Below are positions 50,968-59,408 of a stretch of 64,000 bases of DNA, piece after piece; positions within the stretch are counted from its first letter, which is position 1, and each line of letters opens with the position of its first letter. The translations under genes were made by a program, and so were the position numbers. Source of the stretch: Streptomyces sp. cf386 (GTDB taxonomy: Bacteria > Actinomycetota > Actinomycetes > Streptomycetales > Streptomycetaceae); NCBI RefSeq assembly GCF_900103585.1, contig NZ_FNHV01000002.1, positions 301,461 to 365,460 of the forward strand. Reading direction: 5' to 3'. The notes below the pieces were generated by a model. That model had not been told where the DNA came from, ran no database searches, and was given only the letters and a program-made list of their open reading frames with translations.

Positions 50968-51331
50968 ACGGCCCCCCTCACCGGTCCGTCCTGTCCAGCG
51001 TGCGTCCGTCGTCTCCCCGAATGTAGTCGGCACGTCGGACAGCGCACGCCCCTTTGTCGCAAAGTGCGCCCCTTGAAGAGCCATGGCTGGTGACGCACCT
51101 CGCACTCGTGATAGGGGGCTCCGATGGGAGACCCGGGGCCTCGCACCCGCTCGGCTACCCGGACGTCGTGTGATCAGACCTGATCGAACAGGATCGAATG
51201 CGATGGAAACAAGCCTCTTCTGATCGGTGACCGTTTCTTGGAGGGTGTTTCAGGGAACAGCCGCTGGGCAGCCGCGCTGCAAGGAAGCGTAGGAGTCGCT
51301 TCCGTTTCGGCGAGTTCGGCGAGCGAGGGGC

Positions 51332-51712
51332 GTGGTGGTGACGGTGAAAGTGACCGGCGGCGAGCGGGGCGACTGGGCCGTGCTCCAGGTGTCGGGCGAG
51401 CTGGACCTGGTGACCTCGCCGGTGATGCGTCAGCACATCCATGACGTGGTGGCCGAGGGGCGCCACAGCCTCGTCCTCGACCTCTCCGAGGTCCTGTTCT
51501 GCGACTCCAGCGGGGTCGGCGTCCTCATCGCCGCCCGCCGGCTGATCCGCTCCTGCCAGGGCAGCCTGCGGCTGATACTCCCCGCGCAGGGCGCGGCGGA
51601 CGGATCGCACGTCAACCGGGTCCTGGGCGCACTGGGAGTGCGCAGGCTGTTCGAGGTCTACCCGGACGTCGCGGCGGCGGTCGCGGACGACGCGGGGCCA
51701 CTGTCGGCCTGA
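51332..51712 (+). CDS. STAS-domain anti-sigma factor antagonist
   Basis: A 126-residue SpoIIAA/RsbV/BldG-type protein. The phosphorylation site is FCDSSGVGVL with Ser59-Ser60, preceded by the strand LVLDLSEV. In its unphosphorylated form such a protein sequesters an HATPase anti-sigma kinase and frees a sigma factor. It is divergent from the ECF sigma gene across 364 bp (50968-51331), and a HATPase protein of the partner type is encoded at 56519. GTG start at 51332, or 51335. The gap upstream holds AT-richer GATC-containing repeats but no clear promoter. Confidence 0.88.
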   Translation: MVVTVKVTGGERGDWAVLQVSGELDLVTSPVMRQHIHDVVAEGRHSLVLDLSEVLFCDSSGVGVLIAARRLIRSCQGSLRLILPAQGAADGSHVNRVLGALGVRRLFEVYPDVAAAVADDAGPLSA

Positions 51713-51882
51713 GGCGGACCGAGCAGCGCACTTTCCCCGCGAACCCCTCGAAGTGCCACACCGTTGTCCCAAAATTCCCCCGGTCTTGGCACAACCGCCC
51801 CTTTCCCGCGCCCGGACGGCCCCCGGCGTCGTACGCTCCGTCCCAGAGGTACCCCACGTGACGTAAGGCGGCCCGATAAGAC

Positions 51883-52395
51883 ATGGTCAGCAGCGAGTAC
51901 GAGCGCAGGATCGCCGCCCGGTTCGCCACCTTCGACCAGGACGGCAACGGCTACATCGACCGGGAGGACTTCAGCGCGGCGGCCAAGGCGCTGCTCGCGG
52001 AGTTCGGCACCACCGCCCGGTCCGACAAGGGCCAGGCCCTGTACATCGGGGCCGAGGCGTTCTGGCAAGGAATGGCCGGGATCGCCGACCGCGACGGCGA
52101 CCAGCGCATCACCCGCGAGGAGTTCGTGAACGGCGCGGTCAAGCGGCTGCGCGACAACCCGGACCGGTTCGCGGAGATCGCCCGCCCCTTCCTGCACGGC
52201 GCTCTCGCCGTGGCGGACCCCGACGGTGACGGATACGCCACCGTCACCGACACCGCGCGCGTGCTCGGCTGTCTCGGGGTCGCACAGGACATCGCCCGGG
52301 CCGCCGCCGCCGCGCTCGACGCGGACGGCGACGGCAGGGTGGCGGAGAGCGAGATCGTGAACGCGTTCGCCCGCTACTTCACCGTTCCCGAGTAG
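51883..52395 (+). CDS. Four EF-hand calcium-binding protein (Cab/calerythrin-like)
   Basis: A 170-residue soluble protein. Loops of DxDxDG type begin at Asp18 (DQDGNGYIDRED), Asp69 (DRDGDQRITREE), Asp112 (DPDGDGYATVTD) and Asp146 (DADGDGRVAESE). Loops 2 and 4 end with the expected Glu at position 12, while 1 and 3 end in Asp, so affinities may differ. Similar Streptomyces proteins buffer calcium and affect aerial growth and sporulation. The last 22 bp overlap the convergent CoA ligase gene, so no intergenic terminator is possible there. Confidence 0.92.
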   Translation: MVSSEYERRIAARFATFDQDGNGYIDREDFSAAAKALLAEFGTTARSDKGQALYIGAEAFWQGMAGIADRDGDQRITREEFVNGAVKRLRDNPDRFAEIARPFLHGALAVADPDGDGYATVTDTARVLGCLGVAQDIARAAAAALDADGDGRVAESEIVNAFARYFTVPE

Positions 52396-53888
52396 CGCTC
52401 CCTGAGCTTGTACTTGAGCACCTTCCGCAGGGTCTCGTTGCGCGGAAGGGCGTCGACCACCTCCAACTGCTCCGGCAGCTTGTGCGTCGACAGCCCTTCC
52501 CCGCGCAGGTAGGCGGTCAGCTCCTCAAGGGTCGGCTTCCCGGCGGCGCCGGCCGGTTGTTCCACGACCGCGCAGACTCGTTCCCCGCGCTCCGGGTCCG
52601 GCAGCCCGATCACCGCGACGTCCCCGACCGCCGGGTGCCGGTGCAGCAGGTCCTCGATCTCCTTGGCCGAGATGTTCTCGCCCTTGCGGATGATCACGTC
52701 CTTGAGCCGGCCGGTCAGCACCAGATGTCCGCTGTCGGTCAGATGCCCGAGGTCACCGGTGCGCAGGAACCCCTCGTCGTCGAAGGCCGCCGCCGTCTGT
52801 GCCGGGTCCAGATAGCCCCGGCACACCGCCTCCCCGCGCAGCCGCACCTCCCCCTCGACGATCCGTATCTCCATTTCCTCCGGCGGCCGTCCCTCCGTCG
52901 TCGCCAGGTTGTCCGCCGTGTCGTCCGGCGCCCCCATCGTGATCATCGGCACCTCGGTCATGCCGTACCCGTGGGTGAGCTGCACCCCCATCTCGCGCAC
53001 CACCGCGTGATACAGCTCCGGCGGCTTCGGCGCCCCGCCGCCCGCCAGCAGCCGCAGCGAGGGGACGACCTTCCCGCCGCCGGGCTGCCGGCGCTGCTCC
53101 GCCAGGAACATCGAGTAGAACGCCGTCGACCCGCCCGCGATCGTCACACCCTGCCCGCGGAACGCCGCCAGCGCCTCCGGCAGCGCGAACTGCTCGAACA
53201 TCACCGCCGGGAAGCCGTACAGCAGAAGCATCACCATGTAGTCCGGGCCGCCTATGTGCGCGTACGGGAAGGCGATCGACCCGATGTCGTCGGCCCTCGG
53301 CCGCAGCGCGTGCGCCAGGCACGAGCCGCCCGCGATCAGGGAACGGTCGGTGTGCAGGACGCCCTTGGGGTCGGACGTCGTCCCCGAGGTCCAGTAGATC
53401 CAGCGGACGGAGGCGCCTTCGGAGGGCGGCGCGGGGAGTACGGCGGGATCGCCCTCCGGCAGGGTGTCGTACGCCTCGAAGATCCCCTTCGCGCCCAGTC
53501 GCCGCGCCATCTCGGTGTGGTCGAAGCCCCGCCACCCGCCCGGCACGGCGAAGAACTCCGCCTTCGACTCCCGCAGCGCGAAGCCGACTTCGCGGTCCCG
53601 GTAGAACGGGATGACCGGCGACTGTACGGCGCCGAGGCGGGCCAGTGCGAAGGAGAGCAGGGCCGTCTCGATGCGGGTGGGCAGCTGCCAGGCGACGACC
53701 GTGCCGGGGCGTACGCCCATGTCGTACAGGCCGGCCGCCACGCGCTCGGCACGCGCGCGTAGGTCGCCGAAGGACAGCGAGCGGGCGTCCTGGAGGAGGA
53801 CGGGGCGGTCGGGGGTCAGTTCGGCACGGCGTGCGACCAGTTCCCAGAGCGTGCGCGAGGAACCCAGGGCGTGTGCGGTGTCGTTCAC
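52374..53888 (-). CDS. AMP-forming acyl-CoA ligase
   Basis: A 504-residue ANL-superfamily enzyme. It has the AMP-binding loop YWTSGTTSDPKGVLHTDRS, THGYGMTEVPMIT, and C-terminal GFLRTGDLGHLTDSGHLVLTGRLKDVIIRKGENIS with the usual Lys near LPRNETLRKVLKYKLRE, cited by pattern. It resembles cyclohexanecarboxylate/long-chain acid ligases. GTG start at 53888. It is divergent from two acyl-CoA dehydrogenases, and both promoters lie in a gap with two shared operator boxes. It probably activates the entry acid of the 52-61 kb catabolic region. Confidence 0.9.
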   Translation of the reverse strand: MNDTAHALGSSRTLWELVARRAELTPDRPVLLQDARSLSFGDLRARAERVAAGLYDMGVRPGTVVAWQLPTRIETALLSFALARLGAVQSPVIPFYRDREVGFALRESKAEFFAVPGGWRGFDHTEMARRLGAKGIFEAYDTLPEGDPAVLPAPPSEGASVRWIYWTSGTTSDPKGVLHTDRSLIAGGSCLAHALRPRADDIGSIAFPYAHIGGPDYMVMLLLYGFPAVMFEQFALPEALAAFRGQGVTIAGGSTAFYSMFLAEQRRQPGGGKVVPSLRLLAGGGAPKPPELYHAVVREMGVQLTHGYGMTEVPMITMGAPDDTADNLATTEGRPPEEMEIRIVEGEVRLRGEAVCRGYLDPAQTAAAFDDEGFLRTGDLGHLTDSGHLVLTGRLKDVIIRKGENISAKEIEDLLHRHPAVGDVAVIGLPDPERGERVCAVVEQPAGAAGKPTLEELTAYLRGEGLSTHKLPEQLEVVDALPRNETLRKVLKYKLRERYSGTVK

Positions 53889-53903
53889 GACAACCCCCTT
53901 TTG

Positions 53904-54001
53904 CTGACGATGTGTCAGATCGTGCGGAGAGCGTAGGGCTCGGCGCCTTGTCGGTCCAGGGGTGCGGGGCTAGCCTGCGGATGAATCTGACGGATCGTCA
54001 G
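53904..54001. promoter_or_regulatory. Two 15-bp operator boxes in a divergent promoter
   Basis: CTGACGATGTGTCAG (53904-53918, one mismatch in symmetry) and CTGACGGATCGTCAG (53987-54001, perfect dyad around GAT). One lies 16 bp upstream of the ligase start and the other 12 bp upstream of the dehydrogenase start. The same box family recurs at 58325-58366. Confidence 0.75.
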
Positions 54002-54012
54002 GCAGGTGGTGG

Positions 54013-55146
54013 ATGAACCTCACGTACACGCCCGAAGAGGAGGAGTTCCGGGCGCGATTGCGGAAGTGGCTGGGCAAGGCCCTCCCGGCGCTCCCGCCGA
54101 AACCGTCCCCCGACGACTGGCCGGGGCGCCGCGCCTACGACCTCGGCTGGCAACGCAGGCTGTACGACGCCGGGTACGCCGACGTCCACTGGGACGCGTC
54201 CCCGACCATGCGGCTGATCTTCCTCGAAGAGACCGAGAAGGCGGGCGCGCCCTATGTGGGCGCCGGGTTCGTCGGGCTGCTGCACGCGGGGCCGACCATC
54301 GCCGCCGAGGGCACCCCTGAGCAGCGGGCGCGCTGGCTGCCGCCGATCCTGCGCGGGGACGAGGTCTGGTGCCAGGGCTTCAGCGAACCGGACGCCGGAT
54401 CCGACCTCGCGGCGCTGCGCACGCGCGCGCGTAGGGACGGCGACGACTATGTGGTGAGCGGGTCCAAGATCTGGACCTCCCATGCCGAAGTGGCCGACTG
54501 GTGCGAGCTGTTGGTGCGCACCGACCCCGCCGCGCCCAAGCACCGCGGCATCAGCTGGCTGGCCATGCCCATGGACGCGCCGGGCATCACCGTACGGCCG
54601 CTGAAGACCCTCGCCGGGTCGGCCGAGTTCGCCGAGGTGTTCCTCGACGACGTACGGGTGCCCGTCGCCAACCGGGTCGGGGACGAGAACGACGGCTGGC
54701 GCGTGACGATGGTGACCCTCTCCTTCGAACGCGGCACGGCCTTCGTCGGGGAGGTCGTCGCCTGCCGGCGTGTGCTGCGCGAACTCGCCGGTGAGGCACG
54801 CAAGAACGGGCGCTGGGACGAACCGGTACTGCGACGGAGGCTGGGGCGGCTGAACGCCGAGTTCCGGGCGCTGTGGCGGCTGACGCAGTGGAACGTGAGC
54901 GAGGCCGAGCTGACCGGCGGGGTGCCGGGCGTCGGGGGTTCGGTTTTCAAACTGAGGTATTCGCACGCCCGCCAGGAGCTCTACGACGCGGCGGCCGACG
55001 TACTGGGGCCGGACTCCCTCGACCTCGACCGGCCGTGGGTCCTCGACCGGCTGTCCTCGCTGTCGTACACCATCGCGGCCGGCACCTCGCAGATCCAGCG
55101 GAACATCGTGGCCGAGCGGATTCTCGGGCTGCCGAAGGGGCGATGA
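54013..55146 (+). CDS. Acyl-CoA dehydrogenase (first of a tandem pair)
   Basis: A 377-residue ACAD. It opens with MNLTYTPEEEEFRARLRKWL, has the FAD-binding strand CQGFSEPDAGSDLAALRTRA and SGSKIWTSHAEVADWCELLVRTD, and ends with GTSQIQRNIVAERILGLPKGR, cited by pattern. It belongs to the actinobacterial FadE branch whose members often act as heteromers with a shorter partner, encoded here 3 bp downstream. Regulation by the 15-bp box 12 bp upstream is very likely. Confidence 0.92.
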   Translation: MNLTYTPEEEEFRARLRKWLGKALPALPPKPSPDDWPGRRAYDLGWQRRLYDAGYADVHWDASPTMRLIFLEETEKAGAPYVGAGFVGLLHAGPTIAAEGTPEQRARWLPPILRGDEVWCQGFSEPDAGSDLAALRTRARRDGDDYVVSGSKIWTSHAEVADWCELLVRTDPAAPKHRGISWLAMPMDAPGITVRPLKTLAGSAEFAEVFLDDVRVPVANRVGDENDGWRVTMVTLSFERGTAFVGEVVACRRVLRELAGEARKNGRWDEPVLRRRLGRLNAEFRALWRLTQWNVSEAELTGGVPGVGGSVFKLRYSHARQELYDAAADVLGPDSLDLDRPWVLDRLSSLSYTIAAGTSQIQRNIVAERILGLPKGR

Positions 55147-55149
55147 CGG

Positions 55150-56025
55150 ATGCGCTTCCAACTGACCGACGACCAGCGGGCGTTGCGTGACGGCGTACGG
55201 GAGCTGCTGGCGCGCCGCTTCGGCCCGGCGGCGCTGCGGGCCGCCGTCGACGAGCCCGGACGCCTGGACCGGGCGCTGTGGCGCGAGCTCGGCGCCGCCG
55301 GGTTCTTCGCGCTGCGGCTGCCGGAGGCGGCGGGCGGGGTCGGACTCGGGCTGCCCGAGGCGGTGTTGGCGTTCGAGGAGGCGGGCCGCGCGCTGCTGCC
55401 GGGGCCACTGGTGGCCACCCACCTCGCCGCGGGGGACGTGCCGGGCGCGGCCACCGGGGAGGTGGTCGTGGCGGAGGCGGGCGACGGCCTGGTGGAGTGG
55501 CTCACGGAGGCGGACGTCGTACGGGGCGACGCGGAGGGGGCCGTACCTCTGAGGTCGGTCGACCCGCTGACGCCCCTGCACCGGGTTCCCACGGCCGCCG
55601 ACGTGGACCCCGCCGCCGTACTCCTCACCGCGGCCGAGCAGCTCGGCACCGCCACGCGCGCGTGCGAACTGGCCGTGCAACACGCCCGGGCACGTGAGCA
55701 GTTCGGGCAGCCGATCGGAGCCTTCCAGGCGGTGAAGCATCTGTGCGCGGAGATGCTGGTGCGGACGGAGACGGCTCGCACGGCCGTCTACGCGGCGGCC
55801 GTCACCGGCGACACGGTCGACATCGACACGGCCCGGCTGCTCGCCGACGAGGCGGCCGTGAGCGGCGCCCGCGACTGTCTCCAGGTGCACGGCGGCATGG
55901 GATTCACCTGGGAGTTCGAGGTCCACCTGCATCTGAAGCGCGCATGGGTGCGGACGTACCGTGCTGGCGATGCTACGCAGAGTGAGGAGCGTCTGGCCGC
56001 CGAACTTCTCGCACACTCGACCTAA
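55150..56025 (+). CDS. Short acyl-CoA dehydrogenase partner subunit
   Basis: A 291-residue ACAD, about 90 residues shorter than usual, with a reduced middle domain. The N-terminus MRFQLTDDQRALRDGVRELLARRFGP and the C-terminus DCLQVHGGMGFTWEFEVHLHLKRAWV are typical, but the FAD-binding strand motif is missing. In steroid and terpenoid degrading actinobacteria such short ACADs pair with a full-length one into alpha2beta2 enzymes. The 3-bp spacing to the full-length gene supports that here. Confidence 0.85.
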   Translation: MRFQLTDDQRALRDGVRELLARRFGPAALRAAVDEPGRLDRALWRELGAAGFFALRLPEAAGGVGLGLPEAVLAFEEAGRALLPGPLVATHLAAGDVPGAATGEVVVAEAGDGLVEWLTEADVVRGDAEGAVPLRSVDPLTPLHRVPTAADVDPAAVLLTAAEQLGTATRACELAVQHARAREQFGQPIGAFQAVKHLCAEMLVRTETARTAVYAAAVTGDTVDIDTARLLADEAAVSGARDCLQVHGGMGFTWEFEVHLHLKRAWVRTYRAGDATQSEERLAAELLAHST

Positions 56026-56518
56026 AGCGACTTGGTCTGCGATATCGCCGATGGTGCCCGCATGGATGTCGCGGATTGTGGCATACCGGAATTACGGAGC
56101 GTTGATATCGGGTTGTGTCCTACGTGTGACTCGTCACGGCCTGGAGTCGGCGGTTTGCTCCGGTACCTTGTGTGAGATGCGAGTGGTTCCGAGCATGAGC
56201 CATGGCGGAGTTGCCCTTGAGGCGGCCCCGGATCCGGCGGTGCGCGCCGGTGCTCGCAGGGTGGGAGGGCGTTCTGTCCCCGCCTGTTCGACTCCTCGCA
56301 ACAAGCGTCGCACAGTATGCCGCACGGGTACTCCTTCGCGCTGGAATATGCCCGAAGCGCTTGTTGGGGTGACTGTACGTCAACCATGCTGTCAGCTAAG
56401 GGATTCACGTTCCGTGACCCTGGCTTTGGCCATTGTTCTGGCCATGAAAAAAATGGCTAGGATCGTGGCCCTCGTGAGGCGCGGGGCTATGTGTCCGCCG
56501 GTTCGGATGGTGTGAGCG
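56026..56518. other. 493-bp gap upstream of the HATPase gene
   Basis: The gap is notably less GC-rich than its neighbours. Near its end are several TGGCCA copies, an A7 run (about 56447-56453) and a possible -10 TAGGAT (56458-56463) with TTGTTC 19 bp upstream. Short frames on the minus strand lack coding character, and I call no gene. Confidence 0.55.
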
Positions 56519-56995
56519 GTGCAGGTGCTTCAAGTGCAGCTGGAGATCCGGCCCGACCCCGCTGAGGTGGGGCGAGCCCGGCGGTGGGCCCGCTCGCGGC
56601 TCGCCGGATCCGGGATAGGGGTCGACGAACCGCTCGCCGAGACGCTGATCCTGCTCGTGTCCGAACTCGTCACCAACGCCGTGGTGCACACCGGTTGTCC
56701 GGCCGTGTTGCGTCTGTCCCTGCCGGGCGCGACCCAGGAGTCCGCCACCGTCCGGCTCGAGGTGGCCGACCGCAGTGGCCGTGCGCCGGTGCCCCGGTGC
56801 GTCGACGGTGACGCGACGGGCGGCCGGGGTCTCGCGCTGGTCGACGGCCTCGCGGACCGATGGGGCTGGAGTTCCGAGGGCGCCGGCAAGCGGATCTGGT
56901 GCGAACTGGACCGCGCCGCCGAGTCGGAGGGGTCCGCCTCCGCCTATGGGAGCGGGGCGTCGGCGTACGAGGGGCTCGCGTACGAAGCGGTGTGA
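56519..56995 (+). CDS. HATPase anti-sigma / serine kinase-like regulatory protein
   Basis: A 158-residue GHKL ATPase of the RsbW/SpoIIAB type so abundant in Streptomyces. The N-box is LLVSELVTNAVVHT, the G1 region VADRSGRAP and the G2 region GGRGLALVDGL. These proteins bind sigma factors or phosphorylate STAS antagonists; the STAS protein at 51332 is a candidate partner, but the genome surely has many others. The tail is Ser/Ala/Tyr-rich (SASAYGSGASAYEGLAYEAV). GTG start at 56519. The gene splits two halves of an acyl-CoA catabolic region and seems unrelated to it. Confidence 0.88.
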   Translation: MQVLQVQLEIRPDPAEVGRARRWARSRLAGSGIGVDEPLAETLILLVSELVTNAVVHTGCPAVLRLSLPGATQESATVRLEVADRSGRAPVPRCVDGDATGGRGLALVDGLADRWGWSSEGAGKRIWCELDRAAESEGSASAYGSGASAYEGLAYEAV

Positions 56996-57367
56996 CGGGC
57001 GCACTTGGCGACAATTTTGCTGGAATCGGTGCACGGTTGCAGAAAGCGCTGTCTCTCCTGCTCGGGTCGGTATCGGTGCGCCCGGGCATGCTTCTGTGCG
57101 CGCCTGCTGCAAATAGGGCTTAAGTAACAAATCACCGAGTGGGTGTTGACGCCGCGTGTCCGGTTGATCACGCTTGTGGTCAGCGATTCGCCGCGAGGGG
57201 ACGACGAGGGTTTCGGTGACGGAAACCCTTGCCGAGTGTGGGTCGTGATTCGGCGTCGGTTCTCTCAGGGCTGGGGGAGTGGAGGAACCGGGGCGGGTAC
57301 GCCGGAGTCGGATGGCGGCGCGGTGCCGTGCTCGGGGCCACCGGTGTCGCGCCGCCAGCCGACCTCG
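56996..57367. other. 372-bp gap with a hairpin at 57207-57229
   Basis: Between convergent HATPase and cyclase genes. AGGGTTTC (57207-57214) and GAAACCCT (57222-57229) form a perfect 8-bp stem with a 7-base loop, a possible terminator for the cyclase transcript 140 bp past its stop. I see nothing else of note. Confidence 0.6.
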
Positions 57368-58294
57368 TCAGAGCACGGCCACGGGTGCGACGGGAGTCCC
57401 CGTGCCGCCGACGAAGGGTTCGGGCATCGCCGACAGCAGGAACGCATAGCGGCCCTCTTGTCCACAGGCTGTGGACAACTCTTCGAGATTCCAGTTCTGG
57501 CCCTGGAGCATCCCCATCTCCACCAGGTCGAGCGCGTGTACAGGCAGCCACAAATCCTCCCGCTCGGGCGGAAAGATCTCAAACGTGAGCGTGTCATTCG
57601 CCACCGCCGCCACATCGCGCGCATGGAACCATTCCGGCGTACGGATCGACAGGCCGGGCGAGGGATAGCCGTACGCGTGCTTGTCGCCGGCGAGACAGAC
57701 CTGGATCTGCCCCGTCCGCACCAGCACGATGTCCCCGGCGCGCACGCGCGTGCCCGCGAGTTCCTCGGCCGCCTCCAAGTCCTCCGGGGTGACCGCGTGC
57801 CCGCCGTCGAGCCGCGTCACGCCACGCGCGCGTGCCACGTCCAGCAGTACGCCCCGCGAGACGATGTGCCGCGCCTTCTCGATGCCGCTGAACTCGGCGC
57901 CGCGGTGCGGGGTGATGGTGGCGGCGGGGCGGCCGTTGTAGATCCGGCCCGAGTGCGAGACGTGGGTGAGCGCGTCCCAGTGGGTGGCCGCCTGCAGGCC
58001 CATGGTCACGGTGTCGTCGCTGCAGGCGACGGTTCCCGGACCGAAGATCTCCTGGTTGATCTGCACCATGGTGTGCAGGGGGTTGACGCGTCCGGGGATC
58101 ATCCCGGTCTGGACGCCGTCCTGTTGCAGGGGCAGGGCGAGCGGGATGCGGAGGCCGGTGCGGACGCAGGCGGCGGCCTCGCGGACGACGTCGTCGGTGA
58201 TCAGGTTCAGGGTGCCTATCTCGTCGTCGGACCCCCAACGGCCCCAGTTGTTCACGCGCTTGGCGATCTCGTGGAACGCGTCCGGTAGTGACAT
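57368..58294 (-). CDS. Cyclase-family (kynurenine formamidase-like) metal hydrolase
   Basis: A 308-residue protein of the cyclase/KynB fold. The metal motif is His105-x-Asp107-x3-His111 (THWDALTHVSH), with further family positions GYPSPGLSIRTPEWFH and FEIFPPEREDLWLPVHALDLVEMG. The longer form with GTLNLITDDVVREAA at the N-terminus is common in actinobacteria beside acyl-CoA and aromatic catabolism genes; it likely hydrolyses an amide, ester or lactone. It is divergent from the SDR, with two operator boxes in between. Confidence 0.87.
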   Translation of the reverse strand: MSLPDAFHEIAKRVNNWGRWGSDDEIGTLNLITDDVVREAAACVRTGLRIPLALPLQQDGVQTGMIPGRVNPLHTMVQINQEIFGPGTVACSDDTVTMGLQAATHWDALTHVSHSGRIYNGRPAATITPHRGAEFSGIEKARHIVSRGVLLDVARARGVTRLDGGHAVTPEDLEAAEELAGTRVRAGDIVLVRTGQIQVCLAGDKHAYGYPSPGLSIRTPEWFHARDVAAVANDTLTFEIFPPEREDLWLPVHALDLVEMGMLQGQNWNLEELSTACGQEGRYAFLLSAMPEPFVGGTGTPVAPVAVL

Positions 58295-58324
58295 GAGTCC
58301 TCCCCGGGGCTTGTCTCCATGTAT

Positions 58325-58366
58325 CTGACGGGTCGTAGAATCAACTCGAATCTAACGGACCGTCAG
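58325..58366. promoter_or_regulatory. Second pair of 15-bp operator boxes
   Basis: CTGACGGGTCGTAGA (58325-58339, right arm degenerate) and CTAACGGACCGTCAG (58352-58366, one symmetry mismatch) match the boxes at 53904-54001. They lie between the divergent cyclase and SDR genes, 27 bp apart start to start. Confidence 0.7.
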
Positions 58367-58389
58367 AAACTGCGGGAAGGGGCCGGGGC

Positions 58390-59301
58390 ATGGGGAACTT
58401 CTTGGCAGGCAAGGTCGTCGCCGTGACGGGTGCGGGGCGGGGGATCGGGCGGGCGGTGGCCTTGGCGGCCGCTGTAGAGGGTGCGCGGGTCGTCGTCAAT
58501 GACTACGGCGTCTCCATGGACGGCGCGTCGCCCACCAGCGAGGTGGCCCAGGCCGTCGTCAAGGAGATCGAGGCGGCGGGCGGGGAGGCGGTCGCGGTCG
58601 CGGACGACATCTCCACGATGGCGGGCGGGCAGCGGGTCGTGGATACGGCCTTGTCGGCGTACGGGCGGATCGACGGGGTCGTGTGCGTCGCCGGGATCCT
58701 GCGGGAGCGGATGCTGTTCAACATGACCGAGGAGGAGTGGGATCCCGTTGTCGCCACCCATCTGAAAGGGACCTTCACGGTTTTCCGGGCCGCCTCCGCG
58801 GTGATGCGGAAACAGCGGGCGGGGACCTTGATCGGGTTCACCAGCGGGAATCATCAAGGGTCGGTTTCGCAGGCGAATTACAGTGCGGCGAAGGGTGGGG
58901 TCATTTCGCTGGTGCGGAGCGCTGCGCTGGGCTTGAACAAGTATGGGGTTACCGCTAATGCGGTGGCGCCGGTTGCTCGTACGCGGATGTCGGCGAACGT
59001 TCCTGTGGAGTTGGCGGAGATCGGCGAGCCGGAGGATGTGGCTTCTCTGGTCGTGTACTTGCTGTCCGATGCGGCTCGGGAGCAGGGGGTTACGGGGCAG
59101 GTGTACACCGTTGCCGGGGCGAAGATCGCGGTTTGGGCGCAGCCTCGGGAATTGCGCGCCGCGTATGCCTCCGGCGGTTGGACGGCGGAGTTGATCGCGG
59201 AGGTATTGCCAGGCTCGGTGGGGGTGGATCCGATGCCGATGCTTGCTCGGGTGGAGGCGATGGAGAGGGCGGCTCGGGACGGGGATCGGCCGAACGCCTA
59301 A
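58390..59301 (+). CDS. SDR-family 3-hydroxyacyl-CoA dehydrogenase-like oxidoreductase
   Basis: A 303-residue short-chain dehydrogenase. The cofactor motif TGAGRGIG is at residues 13-20, and the catalytic residues are Ser152, Tyr164 and Lys168 (NYSAAKGG). The insertion VVVNDYGVSMDGASPTSEVAQAVVKEI is typical of SDRs related to the dehydrogenase part of peroxisomal multifunctional enzyme type 2, which act on 3-hydroxyacyl-CoA. With the ACADs and ligase it would give a beta-oxidation round; no hydratase is present nearby. The ATG has GGGGC-type spacing; the operator boxes lie within 65 bp upstream. Confidence 0.88.
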   Translation: MGNFLAGKVVAVTGAGRGIGRAVALAAAVEGARVVVNDYGVSMDGASPTSEVAQAVVKEIEAAGGEAVAVADDISTMAGGQRVVDTALSAYGRIDGVVCVAGILRERMLFNMTEEEWDPVVATHLKGTFTVFRAASAVMRKQRAGTLIGFTSGNHQGSVSQANYSAAKGGVISLVRSAALGLNKYGVTANAVAPVARTRMSANVPVELAEIGEPEDVASLVVYLLSDAAREQGVTGQVYTVAGAKIAVWAQPRELRAAYASGGWTAELIAEVLPGSVGVDPMPMLARVEAMERAARDGDRPNA

Positions 59302-59351
59302 TAGCTCGGGGGGTGTTCTGGGATGGCGGCCGCGGGTTGTTTGTGGCTGGT

Positions 59352-59372
59352 CTCGCAGTTCCCCGCGCCCCT
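59352..59372 (+). repeat. Intergenic repeat copy 5 (forward)
   Basis: CTCGCAGTTCCCCGCGCCCC follows a GGCGGCCGCGGGTTG tract, 50 bp after the SDR stop. Same family as the other four copies. Confidence 0.8.
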
Positions 59373-59408
59373 GAAGGTTGGATGCCTGACCGTCGGCTAG
59401 GAGGTCCC

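Noticed and set aside
56022..56408. Minus-strand 128-residue frame and two overlapping short frames in the gap before the HATPase gene
   Set aside because: No ribosome site, no third-position GC bias, and no recognisable motif; several overlapping frames are open equally.
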